Counted from the first letter of the stretch, positions 17,327 through 26,162 are shown. The stretch is 64,000 nucleotides of DNA from Sneathiella marina (GCF_023746535.1 NZ_CP098747.1:1680364-1744363), one strand, 5' to 3'. Program-made: numbers and translations. Notes: generated by a model from the sequence alone, not told the origin.

Positions 17327-18301
17327 ATGGTTGATCTAGTTAGCCTATTACCAGATTTTCTAAGGTCTGAGGACATGTTGGCGCTTATTGCTGGCGGTGC
17401 GTCGCTGGCTGTTGTCCTGATGATGTGGAGGGCATTTCTTGTCAAAGATGCTTTGCCCGGGAGGATTAAAAGCCTTGAAAAGAGGCGGACAGCTCTTAAA
17501 GAGAACATAGCCAACGAGACTAAACAGCGAAGCAAGTTGATTGTGCGCGAAAACCTCATGCATCGCGTCGTGCAAAAAATGCAGTTGATGCGGGGGGAAC
17601 GTGCCCGCGTCATGGCAGCGAAACTTGCTCAAGGCGGCTGGCGCTCAAAAGATGCGCTGGTCACATATCTCTTTGCAAAAATATCCTTGCCATTGTTGTT
17701 CACAAGTCTTGCTTTGATGTATTTATTGGGCACCAATCCTTGGGATTGGGATGTTCTTGTTTGTATTCTTGCGTCAATTGGCGCCGGCTTTATTGGATAT
17801 CTCCTTCCGGATACGCTTGTCAAAAACAAGGTATCGAAAAGATATGAAGCAATTCGCAAAACGCTGCCGGATGCGCTCGATCTTTTGGTTATTTGTACGG
17901 AAGCTGGATTGAACCTTGATAGTGGCCTTGACAGAGTGTGTCGTGAAGTTGCGAATTCAGCACCAGAGCTGGCCGACGAATTTGGATTAACCTCGATTGA
18001 ACTGGGTTTTCTACCAGATCGAAAGCAGGCACTTGGAAACCTTGCAAGCCGGGTTGATTTTCAGGCTATGACAACACTTGTCAATACTCTGCTCCAAACA
18101 GAAAAATATGGTACCCCTTTGGCTGTTGCCTTGCGTGTACTAGCGGCAGAAATGCGTGAAGAGCGTCTGATGAAAGCAGAGGAAAAAGCTGCTCGTCTAC
18201 CGGCCATTATGACGGTTCCAATGATCGTCTTTATTTTGCCCGCTTTGTTTATTGTTCTTATCGGACCAGCCGTCTTGCGCGCTATCGACGCCTTCAACTA
18301 A
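17327..18301 (+). CDS. tadC: TadC inner-membrane platform protein
   Basis: The 324-residue protein starts after an excellent AGGAGG ribosome binding site, 8 bases past the tadB stop. It has an N-terminal helix (about 19-38), a cytoplasmic part, helices at about 120-160, and the T2SSF domain from RKTLPDALDLLVICTEAGLNLDSGLDRV to TLLQTEKYGTPLAVALRVLA, then a C-terminal helix. It is the second platform protein of the Tad system and the last gene of this operon. A 437-bp gap without recognisable genes follows, before a terminator shared with the convergent tadD. Confidence 0.94.
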   Translation: MVDLVSLLPDFLRSEDMLALIAGGASLAVVLMMWRAFLVKDALPGRIKSLEKRRTALKENIANETKQRSKLIVRENLMHRVVQKMQLMRGERARVMAAKLAQGGWRSKDALVTYLFAKISLPLLFTSLALMYLLGTNPWDWDVLVCILASIGAGFIGYLLPDTLVKNKVSKRYEAIRKTLPDALDLLVICTEAGLNLDSGLDRVCREVANSAPELADEFGLTSIELGFLPDRKQALGNLASRVDFQAMTTLVNTLLQTEKYGTPLAVALRVLAAEMREERLMKAEEKAARLPAIMTVPMIVFILPALFIVLIGPAVLRAIDAFN

Positions 18302-18738
18302 TGTTGAGCAATATGCGTTTCTCTCTCTTACATAATTGCTCTTAGGGGCGCGGCCAGGGTATCGTCTAAGGCCAGCCTGCTCTGGTAGGCAAGGGGGAGA
18401 TAGCTGTTTCTAACACTATCGAACTATGAGGGTCTTGTTGAGTTCAGGTAGGTGTTCAAGTAACCCCACAGTCACTTCAATTCTCCGTAAATATATTGTT
18501 TCGTTATCCTGCACCTGCAGGAATTAGCTTGAGCAAGAGTACTTGCAAGGCCTAGTCGCTAAGAACCTGCACTGCCTGCCACTCCTTTGTGACTGGGAAA
18601 TTTAGTCTTCTACGTTTTATTTGACTTATAAGTGATCAGAAGAGGACAGAAGGATAGAAGGAGCCAGAGGGAGATGCGGCCTGTCGGGTTTTGCAGGATT
18701 GCCCACTTCAGTGACTACTCACTTCAGGAGAAACAAAA
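18302..18738. other. Non-coding interval between tadC and the tadD terminator
   Basis: This 437-bp interval has no ORF of protein-like character on either strand. It contains a perfect 7-bp palindrome (18507-18522) and a purine-rich run near 18640-18675. Because the only good intrinsic terminator lies at its far end, the tadC transcript would have a long 3' untranslated region, or a separate small RNA could be encoded here. Confidence 0.45.
18507..18522. repeat. Perfect palindrome in the tadC-tadD interval
   Basis: TCCTGCA (18507-18513) and TGCAGGA (18516-18522) are inverted around CC. The 2-nt spacer is too short for a stable RNA loop without opening some pairs, so a dimeric DNA-binding site is as likely as a hairpin. 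Confidence 0.4.
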
Positions 18739-18766
18739 AAAACGGGCCCTTTTAGGGGCCCGTTTT
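18739..18766 (-). terminator. Intrinsic terminator after tadD (bidirectional)
   Basis: AAAACGGGCCC pairs with GGGCCCGTTTT (11-bp stem, 6-nt loop). On the minus strand the stem runs into eight T, a strong intrinsic terminator 16 bp after the tadD stop. On the plus strand four T follow, so it can also end transcription from tadC. Confidence 0.93.
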
Positions 18767-18782
18767 ATTGTAACGTTCATAC

Positions 18783-20693
18783 TTATAGTGCGCCGATATC
18801 TTTAGTGAAATCCGCTACCTGATTTTCATCAGTTTTTGCTTTGTTGTCCTGGGCAATAGATTTTGTGGCATCTTCCTTCGATTTATTTTCAACCATAATC
18901 TGGTCAGGCGCCAGGGCTTTTGGCTTGGCGATATTCGCGCCCATGGGCATAAAGCAATCATGGCTTCTATCCCGCAAGGTTCCACAAAGCGTCATTGTTT
19001 GTGTTTTGTTGGAGAAGCCACCGATTTGAACCCGATAGAAAACTCCACCATTCTCGTTCCCGAGATCTGCTTGCGCAATGATCGGATCAATTCCCTCTAG
19101 AATGTCTTTATTCTGATCGTGCAGGATTTTCCATCCCTTTTCGGCGTGAGCGCGTTCCTTGTAGGAGCCCAATTGCAGGTAATATTTCCCGCCATCCGGT
19201 TTGTAGGAGTTAATGCTGCCAGCAGAACCAGCGGCAAAGGCTATATTTTCTTTAGCCGGCAAGTCGTTATCAGCAACCGATTTTTCAGCTTTCGGCGCTG
19301 GCATCGGAGTCATCTTCTCTTCAATTCTCCACTCACTATATTTAGGTGTTTCCGATTTCGGTTCCACGTTAAACATCTCGCTTGCAGATTTTTTGGTCGG
19401 ACTTTTCTTGGCGAATGTCGTTGGTTTTGGGTCTGAATTTGTTTGTGCATCCGCAACGTTACTTGATTTAGGCTTTTCTACCTTTGCCAGCTTTTTCGGT
19501 GCGGCCGGTTTAGGGGTTGTGGCAGGTTTTTCTGCCTGAGCAACCATTTTCGGTGCGACTGGCGTTGGAACAGTTGATTTTACAGTTGGCGCCGGTTTAG
19601 CCGGTTTAGCCGGTTTTTCCACCCTGGCTATGGTAATCGGTGCCTTTGGCGCCGGTACAAGTGCTTTTGGCGCTGTTGCTTTTTTCTTTGTGCTGGACCC
19701 TAAATTGTTGTTGAGCGTTTCACTTTCATGCCGTGCAACGATCATATCCGGGTTGGCAGGCTCTCGTGGTTTCGATTTTACCGCTTCAATTTCCGGAACG
19801 GCTTTATCTTGTGAAGCCTTCATCAGCTTGACTTGTTCACCAATTGAAGCTGTTTGAACATCCGTAGTGCCATTCAATGCCTCAAAATACAACGCGTTAT
19901 TTCTGGCGTCTTTCTCAGAAAGATCCATCCGCGAATATTTCATTGCCTCTTTAGACTTACCAGCCATGCCATATGCCAAAGCCAGTGTCTGACGGTGCTT
20001 TGGTGTAGCGGCGGGATCTTCTGTAACTACTTTCAGTATTGCTATTGCTTTTTCAGTTTGACCGGATAGAGCCAAAGATAATGCAAGGTTACTTTTATAG
20101 TTCAGATTGATGGGATCAGCTTTGATTGCTCGCTTGTAGTAATCTTGTGCTTTCTCATGATCACCTGCCTTATCATACGCAATCCCCATTCCACCAAGGG
20201 AGGAGGCGTTGTTTCCATCAATTGTCAGAGCTGAGGCAAATGCCTTAGTTGCTTGAAGCGGCTTCTCTTGCTGAAGATTGGTATAACCAACACCATGATA
20301 GGCGGCGATATTATATGGATCAAATTCGAAAATACGTTCATAGACATTAATCGCGTCATCTGTGCGACCGGTCTTTCGAAGGATATTAGCTATTTTTAAG
20401 AGTGGCTCCGGGTTTTTAGGCTGCTCTTTCGCGGCAGTGGCATAAAGCCGGATTGCGGTCGATGCATCATTATTTGCCCAGGCTTTATCAGCAATTTTTA
20501 CAAGTTGCTTCCAGGAAAGTGCTTCTTCTGGGTTATTTGCCTTTGTGGTGCTGGCAATGGGTTTTTGTTCAACAACTGCCGGGTCTGCCATGGCTGACTC
20601 GTCTGAGATAGTATTACATCCAGCGACAACTAATCCAGTTGTGGCAAGAAGAATAGTCCGAAAACGGGCTGTAAACTTTAATTGATGCGGCAC
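18783..20693 (-). CDS. tadD: TadD-like TPR lipoprotein with C-terminal SPOR domain
   Basis: The 636-residue protein opens with a signal peptide and lipobox (VVAGC, Cys26), so it is probably an outer-membrane lipoprotein. Residues about 60-290 are tetratricopeptide repeats (for example GGMGIAYDKAGDHEKAQDYY), the hallmark of TadD. Residues about 300-500 are low-complexity Ala/Pro/Lys-rich sequence with repeated KPAKPA and PKAP units. Residues 504-584 form a SPOR-like domain, beginning YYLQLGSYKERAHAEKGW and containing a later YRVQIGGF. SPOR domains bind denuded peptidoglycan at division sites. Convergent to tadC, it belongs to the Tad locus but is a separate unit. Most TadD proteins are shorter and lack SPOR. 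Confidence 0.85.
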   Translation of the reverse strand: MPHQLKFTARFRTILLATTGLVVAGCNTISDESAMADPAVVEQKPIASTTKANNPEEALSWKQLVKIADKAWANNDASTAIRLYATAAKEQPKNPEPLLKIANILRKTGRTDDAINVYERIFEFDPYNIAAYHGVGYTNLQQEKPLQATKAFASALTIDGNNASSLGGMGIAYDKAGDHEKAQDYYKRAIKADPINLNYKSNLALSLALSGQTEKAIAILKVVTEDPAATPKHRQTLALAYGMAGKSKEAMKYSRMDLSEKDARNNALYFEALNGTTDVQTASIGEQVKLMKASQDKAVPEIEAVKSKPREPANPDMIVARHESETLNNNLGSSTKKKATAPKALVPAPKAPITIARVEKPAKPAKPAPTVKSTVPTPVAPKMVAQAEKPATTPKPAAPKKLAKVEKPKSSNVADAQTNSDPKPTTFAKKSPTKKSASEMFNVEPKSETPKYSEWRIEEKMTPMPAPKAEKSVADNDLPAKENIAFAAGSAGSINSYKPDGGKYYLQLGSYKERAHAEKGWKILHDQNKDILEGIDPIIAQADLGNENGGVFYRVQIGGFSNKTQTMTLCGTLRDRSHDCFMPMGANIAKPKALAPDQIMVENKSKEDATKSIAQDNKAKTDENQVADFTKDIGAL

Positions 20694-20906
20694 AGCTAAA
20701 GGCCTCTCTTTTAATATAAGACAAATCTACGCCTTAAATTAGAGGTATCTTCCTTATAAACGGTTAATGTTAGACCGCAATTATGCTAAAAATTTAGTAA
20801 TTATGAAAAATCTATGTTTTATAGTGGTTTACGAGCCCTAATGATCGTTTCAGAAATACTGAATTAATAATTAAATTTCACATCCCTTTGTAAGCTGCCT
20901 CAAATG

Positions 20907-21305
20907 TTACAACCGCCTTCTTTTAGTGGGTAAGGGTTGCTGGTCGATTGAAGCTGGTGTTGAAGGTTCCATATTGCGAGTGGCGCTGGGTGGCATGTAC
21001 TGGGGATTATAAGGCTTGAATGGGGGAGGTGTATTTGAAGCAGCGGAATTCGCGGCATATGGCGCATTGGGTTGCGGAAGGTTTGGATCAATAAAACGGT
21101 CAAATATTCCTGATTGAATTTGCTCTGGAAGAACACTGAATAAGGAGGATGTATTCTCCATTCCAATTCCATTGATAAAATTCGCAATTGTTATGGTTAA
21201 CAATCCAGTCCGAACTGTTCCGGGATCTACTCCCTGTTGCTTACATTTTGCAAGCGCTTCAGATAATTCTTTTGCAACAATTGTGTTCATATTATTATGT
21301 TCCAT
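20907..21305 (-). CDS. Unrecognised small Pro-rich protein
   Basis: I do not recognise this 132-residue protein. GGAG seven bases before the ATG supports the start. The N-terminal half (about 1-72) looks folded and helical, with AKELSEALAKCKQQGVDPG and a hydrophobic VRTGLLTITIANFINGIGM. The C-terminal half is rich in Pro, Asn, Ala and Gln and ends KRRRL, suggesting a disordered, basic tail. There is no signal peptide or clear membrane helix. It lies upstream of tadD on the same strand with a 213-bp gap, so a link with the pilus is possible but not shown. Confidence 0.6.
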   Translation of the reverse strand: MEHNNMNTIVAKELSEALAKCKQQGVDPGTVRTGLLTITIANFINGIGMENTSSLFSVLPEQIQSGIFDRFIDPNLPQPNAPYAANSAASNTPPPFKPYNPQYMPPSATRNMEPSTPASIDQQPLPTKRRRL

Positions 21306-21493
21306 GTTATTGCTCCATAGCCTGCCTGGAAGAGTAATCCAGCCCTGTCTGTACAGATAACGCTGTTATCGAAGATATGTGAACTTATGGTGATAGTTTG
21401 ACGTTCACGTAAGGCCTGGCTGCAATCACGCGTGCGGCTTATGATATGGTCACTTAATTGCATATATTGGTGCCGCTATCGGGAAGATACTAG

Positions 21494-22240
21494 ATGGAAA
21501 AAAAGTTAGTGGAGTTGAAAGAGCTTATTGGACGCAGCGATAGAATTGTTGCGTTTACCGGAGCTGGGATAAGTACTGAAAGCGGTATTCCGGATTTTCG
21601 TAGTCCCGGCGGGCTGTGGGAGAAAAACAGACCCATAGATTTTTCAGAATTCATGTCTTCTGAGGAAGCAAGGCGAGAGAGCTGGCGGCGCAAATTTGCA
21701 ATGGACTCAGTTTTATCGAATGCCAAGCCAAATTCGGGGCACTTAGCCTTGTCGTCCCTTTATCGCGCTGGAAAAATGAAGACTGTTATTACTCAGAATA
21801 TTGACGGCTTGCATCAGGATTCCGGCATTGCTGACAGTGATGTTGTTGAAGTGCATGGCAACACTACTTATGCCAAATGCCTTGATTGCCAGGACCGTGT
21901 AACGTTGGATTCTGTCCGTCAAGTATTTGAAAATAATGAAAATCTGCCCGAATGCAAATTATGCGGCGGCATCATTAAAACCGCAACAATATCATTCGGC
22001 CAAGCCATGCCTGTTGAAGAAATGAGGCGTGCCGAAGCGGCCGCACTTAATGCTGATTTATTTATGGCCATAGGATCGTCATTGGTTGTCTATCCGGCTG
22101 CAGACATCCCGCTTATTGCAAAACAAAATGGTGCTATTTTGATAATTGTAAATAGGGAGCCGACACCTTTGGATACCTATGCAGATTTCGTGTTAAGAGG
22201 TGAAATTGGTGATACCCTTGATGCTGTCACAAAAATGTAA
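21494..22240 (+). CDS. cobB: NAD-dependent protein deacylase (sirtuin)
   Basis: The 248-residue protein is a complete Sir2-family enzyme. It has the NAD-binding GAGISTESGIPDFRSPGGLW (23-42), TQNIDGLH (100-107) with Asn102 and Asp104, the catalytic His121 in VEVHG, and a zinc ribbon with cysteines at 129, 132, 154 and 157. It removes acyl groups from lysines using NAD+, giving nicotinamide and O-acyl-ADP-ribose. Which acyl group it prefers cannot be told. It stands just upstream of phoR on the same strand with a 66-bp gap, so co-transcription is possible but a separate promoter is equally likely. Confidence 0.93.
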   Translation: MEKKLVELKELIGRSDRIVAFTGAGISTESGIPDFRSPGGLWEKNRPIDFSEFMSSEEARRESWRRKFAMDSVLSNAKPNSGHLALSSLYRAGKMKTVITQNIDGLHQDSGIADSDVVEVHGNTTYAKCLDCQDRVTLDSVRQVFENNENLPECKLCGGIIKTATISFGQAMPVEEMRRAEAAALNADLFMAIGSSLVVYPAADIPLIAKQNGAILIIVNREPTPLDTYADFVLRGEIGDTLDAVTKM

Positions 22241-22306
22241 GAAAAGCCCACCATATTGACAAGATTGTAGTATTGAGTGTCTCGCGTTGAAATTTTGAGA
22301 TAAAGA

Positions 22307-23686
22307 ATGAGTGATAACAACGGTTATTTCAGGAAAATGATACTGTTCATTTTCATTGTTGCCGCTCCGGTCGCAGCATTTTCAGTATGGCTTGTAAACG
22401 AAGGTACTTTAAATTATCAGAATTTTTTCATTTTGATATTATTGGTAATTTTTCCCTCCCTTGCTTTGTACATAAAGCTCTCACAGGATTTAAAGGCAAT
22501 TACAAAGCGGATAGAAACGGTCACGAATACAGGTTTGCAGGCCGAGCGTCTGGGCGTCGCAGAGGTACCTTATTTGTTGCCGGCAGATAACCTGCTATTG
22601 ATTTTGCAGCAATATCACCGGATTTTACGGAGAATGCTGGAGGAATCCCGTGCTGCACAACAGAATACAGCATTTCTATTCGATAAATTACCGGATCCTG
22701 TTTTAGTTCTCGATAGTAAAAGACAAATTGTGCAGTCAAATGCGGCGGCGGCCAGATTTTTCAATACTGAAAATATTTCCGGCGATTTAACAGGATTTCT
22801 TCGTCAGCCAGCGTTATTGAAGGCTATAGAAAAAGCCTACAAGGGCGAAACTTCTGACCAGAATGTGGAAATTACCCTATCTGATACTGTGGTTCGGTAT
22901 GTGGCGGCTTATGTTGTGAATTTGCGCTCTGAAGATGCGGCGGAATTGCAATTGATCGTGACACTTCATGACTTAACGGCCTCTCGTAAGCTGGAGCAGA
23001 TGCGGGTAGATTTTGTTGCAAATGCCAGTCATGAATTGAGGACACCTCTTGCTATTTTGATTGGCGCTTTAGAGACGCTGATGGGGCCGGCACGAGACGA
23101 TTTGCAGGCCCATCAGCGGTTTTTCGACATGATGCAGAAGCAATCGGCTCGCATGTCGCAACTAACAGACGATCTTCTATCCTTGTCACAGATAGAAATA
23201 AATGAACATTCCCGCCCTTCAGAAGCTGTGGATATTGGACAGATCATCTGTAGTGTGAAGAATATGATCCAGATGAAAGCAGAAGGCTTGAGGAAGAATA
23301 TCAGCCTGGAGCTGCCGGAGCAGAACATGACGGTTGCCGGGGACGCGGATCAGCTTTCGCAAGTGTTTATCAACCTTGTGGATAATGCTTTAAAATACAG
23401 TAGCGAAGAAGCCGAGGTTAAGGTCCGTGTTTCAACTGGAGAGAAAAGCGTCAAGGTAAGTGTAATTGACACAGGTGAGGGGATAGATCCTGAACATTTA
23501 CCGCGGCTCACCGAGCGTTTCTATCGTGTAAACAGTGACCGCAGTCGGGAGCTTGGTGGAACCGGACTCGGGTTAGCTATTGTTAAGCATATCGTGAGTC
23601 GTCATCGCGGTAACCTGGAAATCGAATCTGTGCTCGGTAAAGGATCTGTATTCACCATTATTCTTCCTCTCTTGCCTTCTAAATAG
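22307..23686 (+). CDS. phoR: PhoR phosphate-regulon sensor histidine kinase
   Basis: The 459-residue kinase has two N-terminal membrane helices (about 11-30 and 38-56), a PAS domain (about 120-220, starting FDKLPDPVLVLD), the dimerisation/phosphoacceptor helix with His242 in NASHELRTPLA, and an ATPase domain with the N box (VFINLVDNALKYS) and G boxes (DTGEGI, GTGLGLAIVK). It phosphorylates PhoB when phosphate is low and is held off by the Pst transporter with PhoU. Its position just ahead of pstS, with phoB at the far end, is typical of Alphaproteobacteria. A small hairpin overlaps its stop. Confidence 0.95.
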   Translation: MSDNNGYFRKMILFIFIVAAPVAAFSVWLVNEGTLNYQNFFILILLVIFPSLALYIKLSQDLKAITKRIETVTNTGLQAERLGVAEVPYLLPADNLLLILQQYHRILRRMLEESRAAQQNTAFLFDKLPDPVLVLDSKRQIVQSNAAAARFFNTENISGDLTGFLRQPALLKAIEKAYKGETSDQNVEITLSDTVVRYVAAYVVNLRSEDAAELQLIVTLHDLTASRKLEQMRVDFVANASHELRTPLAILIGALETLMGPARDDLQAHQRFFDMMQKQSARMSQLTDDLLSLSQIEINEHSRPSEAVDIGQIICSVKNMIQMKAEGLRKNISLELPEQNMTVAGDADQLSQVFINLVDNALKYSSEEAEVKVRVSTGEKSVKVSVIDTGEGIDPEHLPRLTERFYRVNSDRSRELGGTGLGLAIVKHIVSRHRGNLEIESVLGKGSVFTIILPLLPSK

Positions 23687-23689
23687 GCA
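23673..23689 (+). other. Small hairpin overlapping the phoR stop codon
   Basis: TGCCT (23673-23677) and AGGCA (23685-23689) pair around a 7-nt loop; the TAG stop (23684-23686) straddles loop and stem. The stem is short and no T-run follows. Similar, stronger structures occur at other gene ends in this window. Confidence 0.3.
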
Positions 23690-23709
23690 GTATTCTGCGT
23701 TTATTTTGG

Positions 23710-23738
23710 CTGTAACAATACTGTCATAAAACTGAAGT
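23710..23738 (+). promoter_or_regulatory. Pho box (PhoB-binding direct repeats) before pstS
   Basis: Three 7-bp direct repeats, CTGTAAC (23710), CTGTCAT (23721) and CTGAAGT (23732), start exactly 11 bp apart. The stretch CTGTCATAAAACTG matches the first 14 bases of the classical Pho box. The array ends 75 bp before the pstS GTG. PhoB, encoded at the end of the same cluster, is the expected binder. Confidence 0.88.
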
Positions 23739-23813
23739 ACATCCGTCATCATCCATTGGCAATGTTCCGGCATCGGCAGATTTGCTGTCGACATAAATTA
23801 CGGAGAATTACTC

Positions 23814-24845
23814 GTGCTAAAGAAAACACTCGGCCTGGCAATCATCGCATCTGTTGCGTTTGCTGGACAGGCATACGCCCGCGACCAAATCCAGATCGTT
23901 GGCTCTTCAACAGTATTTCCATTCGCAACAACAGTCGCCGAAGAATTTGGCAGCAAAGGCCAGTTTAAAACACCAGTAGTCGAAAGCACTGGTTCAGGCG
24001 GCGGTTTAAAACTTTTCTGTGCCGGTCTTGGTGAACAGACACCAGATATTACGAATGCGTCACGTCGTATTAAGAAATCTGAAGTCGAGAAATGCGCAGC
24101 CGCGGGTGTCACGGATATCACTGAAGTCAAAGTCGGATTTGACGGTATCGTTCTTGCCAATTCTAAAGCCGCAGCTCCAGTTGAGCTGAGCAAAAAACAG
24201 GTTTTCATGGCGCTTGCGAAGCAGGTTCCTGTAAATGGCGAGCTTGTCGACAACCCTTACAAAACTTGGAAAGATATCGACCCGTCCTTGCCCGATACAA
24301 GAATTGAGGTCTTGGGCCCTCCACCAACCAGTGGAACTCGGGACGCTTTTGTTGAGCTCGCCATGGAAGGCGGCGCGAAGAAATTTGACATGCTAAAAGC
24401 GCTCCGCAAATCAGATAAAAAAGCGTTTAAAGCTATTGCTCATACGGTTCGTGAAGACGGTGCATTTATAGAAGCTGGTGAAAATGACAATCTGATCGTC
24501 AATAAACTGGTTGCTAATCCAGCAGCTCTTGGAATATTCGGATTTAGCTTTCTTGATCAGAATGCTGACCGTATTCAGGGGGGTGTCATCGGGGGTGTGG
24601 CTCCCACTTTCGAAAATATCTCAAGTGGTGACTATGGAATTTCCCGTTCGCTTTATTTCTACGTTAAAAATGCGCATGTGGGGAAAACGCCTGGCCTTCA
24701 AGAATTCATTGTAGAATTTACCAGTGAAGATGCTTTCGGTGAGTATGGTTATCTAACGGACAAGGGTTTGATCCCGCTGTCTGCAGAAGATCGTGAAAAA
24801 ATCCGGAATGATGCGACATCTTTAACGAACCTAAAAATGATGTAA
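23814..24845 (+). CDS. pstS: PstS periplasmic phosphate-binding protein
   Basis: A GTG start follows CGGAG at 9-base spacing. The 343-residue product has a signal peptide (about 1-22, ending AYA) and the PstS fold signature: QIVGSSTVFPFAT near the mature N-terminus, ESTGSGGGLKLF, and the later PPPTSGTRDAFVEL phosphate-contacting loops. It is closer to the longer alphaproteobacterial PstS family than to E. coli PstS. It captures phosphate for the PstCAB importer. A triple Pho box lies upstream and a strong hairpin downstream, consistent with high, phosphate-regulated expression. Confidence 0.95.
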   Translation: MLKKTLGLAIIASVAFAGQAYARDQIQIVGSSTVFPFATTVAEEFGSKGQFKTPVVESTGSGGGLKLFCAGLGEQTPDITNASRRIKKSEVEKCAAAGVTDITEVKVGFDGIVLANSKAAAPVELSKKQVFMALAKQVPVNGELVDNPYKTWKDIDPSLPDTRIEVLGPPPTSGTRDAFVELAMEGGAKKFDMLKALRKSDKKAFKAIAHTVREDGAFIEAGENDNLIVNKLVANPAALGIFGFSFLDQNADRIQGGVIGGVAPTFENISSGDYGISRSLYFYVKNAHVGKTPGLQEFIVEFTSEDAFGEYGYLTDKGLIPLSAEDREKIRNDATSLTNLKMM

Positions 24846-24853
24846 AACCGATT

Positions 24854-24882
24854 TGCTGGCGGATATTTAATATTCGCCAGCA
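24854..24882 (+). other. Strong hairpin between pstS and pstC
   Basis: TGCTGGCG (24854-24861) and CGCCAGCA (24875-24882) form a perfect 8-bp stem around a 13-nt AT loop, 8 bases after the pstS stop. The following CTTTATTCC is a poor T-tract. It most likely causes partial termination or protects the pstS mRNA 3' end, so that binding protein exceeds membrane components. Confidence 0.7.
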
Positions 24883-24920
24883 CTTTATTCCTTTTACCCA
24901 CTTTTCCTGAGACCGCCAAA

Positions 24921-26162
24921 ATGAGCCTGTTTCCTCTTCTGATCGTTCTGCTGCTGATGTGTTCAGTCGGATACTGGTACGGATCAAAAAAAGCTCTTAG
25001 CGGTGTTAAGGGAAGTTCAAAATTTATCACATCCCGTCCACAGCAATTCGGAATTTATGTGGTCGTTTGGGGCCTATTGCCACCAGTTCTTCTCGGTGTA
25101 ATTTGGACCGTCGTTCATACCGCAGGGCTTGACAGATCTTCCCCCTTAGTTGAAGCGGTGGACCAGACCGTGTTTCCAGTCGCCATCATGATTGCTGCAG
25201 CAGCTAGTCTGTATCTGGCGGTTGCTCGGATTAATCCAGATCTCCGGGTCAGGAAGACACTGGAATATGTTGTTTATGCCGTCCTTATTCTCGCATCCCT
25301 GTTATCAATCCTGACAACTGTTGGCATTATTGTCTCCTTACTTTTTGAGACAATTCAGTTTTTTGGTAAAGTGCCATTGTCTGAGTTTTTTTTCGGGCTT
25401 AACTGGAGCCCGCAAACCGCATTACGTGATGATCAAGTTGGATCGTCAGGCGCGTTCGGGTCCATTCCCCTGTTTGCCGGCACCATGCTGATTACCTTTA
25501 TCGCCATGTGTGTCGCTGTTCCTTTAGGGTTGCTAAGTGCCGTTTACATGACGGAATATGCCTCAAATCGTTTCCGGGCTGTCGTCAAACCTATCCTTGA
25601 GATTCTCGCTGGCATACCAACTGTTGTTTATGGATTTTTCGCGGCATTAACCGTTGGTGTTTTCTTTCGCGATGTGGGTGAGTCCATTGGATTGCAAGTT
25701 GCATCTGAAAGCGCGCTGGCGGCCGGTGTCGTCATGGGAATGATGATAATACCGTTCGTTTCTTCTCTGAGCGATGACATCATAATGGCCGTCCCTCAAA
25801 GTTTGCGAGATGGGTCATACGGCTTAGGTGCCACCAAATCCGAAACAGTTCGAAACGTAATATTGCCGGCGGCCCTTCCGGGGATTGTCGGTGCGGTCTT
25901 ACTGGCCGTCAGTCGGGCGATTGGCGAAACAATGATTGTTGTTATGGCAGCAGGCTTTGCCGCAAATTTAACGGCAAATCCGCTGGAATCCGTAACTACG
26001 GTAACTGTCCAGATCGTTGGTCTCTTAGTTGGCGATCAGGAATTCGATAGCGCAAAAACGCTTGCTGCGTTCGCGCTGGCGCTAACGCTATTTATTGTCA
26101 CTTTATGCTTAAACGTGATCGCCTTGATGGTGGTGCGAAAATATCGAGAGAAATATGACTGA
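24921..26162 (+). CDS. pstC: PstC phosphate ABC transporter permease
   Basis: The 413-residue polytopic protein is a binding-protein-dependent permease with an N-terminal extension of about 150 residues holding extra membrane helices, as is usual for alphaproteobacterial PstC. The conserved permease core contains TEYASNRFRAVVKP, IPTVVYGFFA and the EAA loop near GLGATKSETVRNVILPAALPG. It forms the membrane channel with PstA. It overlaps pstA by 8 bases, showing translational coupling. Confidence 0.94.
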   Translation: MSLFPLLIVLLLMCSVGYWYGSKKALSGVKGSSKFITSRPQQFGIYVVVWGLLPPVLLGVIWTVVHTAGLDRSSPLVEAVDQTVFPVAIMIAAAASLYLAVARINPDLRVRKTLEYVVYAVLILASLLSILTTVGIIVSLLFETIQFFGKVPLSEFFFGLNWSPQTALRDDQVGSSGAFGSIPLFAGTMLITFIAMCVAVPLGLLSAVYMTEYASNRFRAVVKPILEILAGIPTVVYGFFAALTVGVFFRDVGESIGLQVASESALAAGVVMGMMIIPFVSSLSDDIIMAVPQSLRDGSYGLGATKSETVRNVILPAALPGIVGAVLLAVSRAIGETMIVVMAAGFAANLTANPLESVTTVTVQIVGLLVGDQEFDSAKTLAAFALALTLFIVTLCLNVIALMVVRKYREKYD

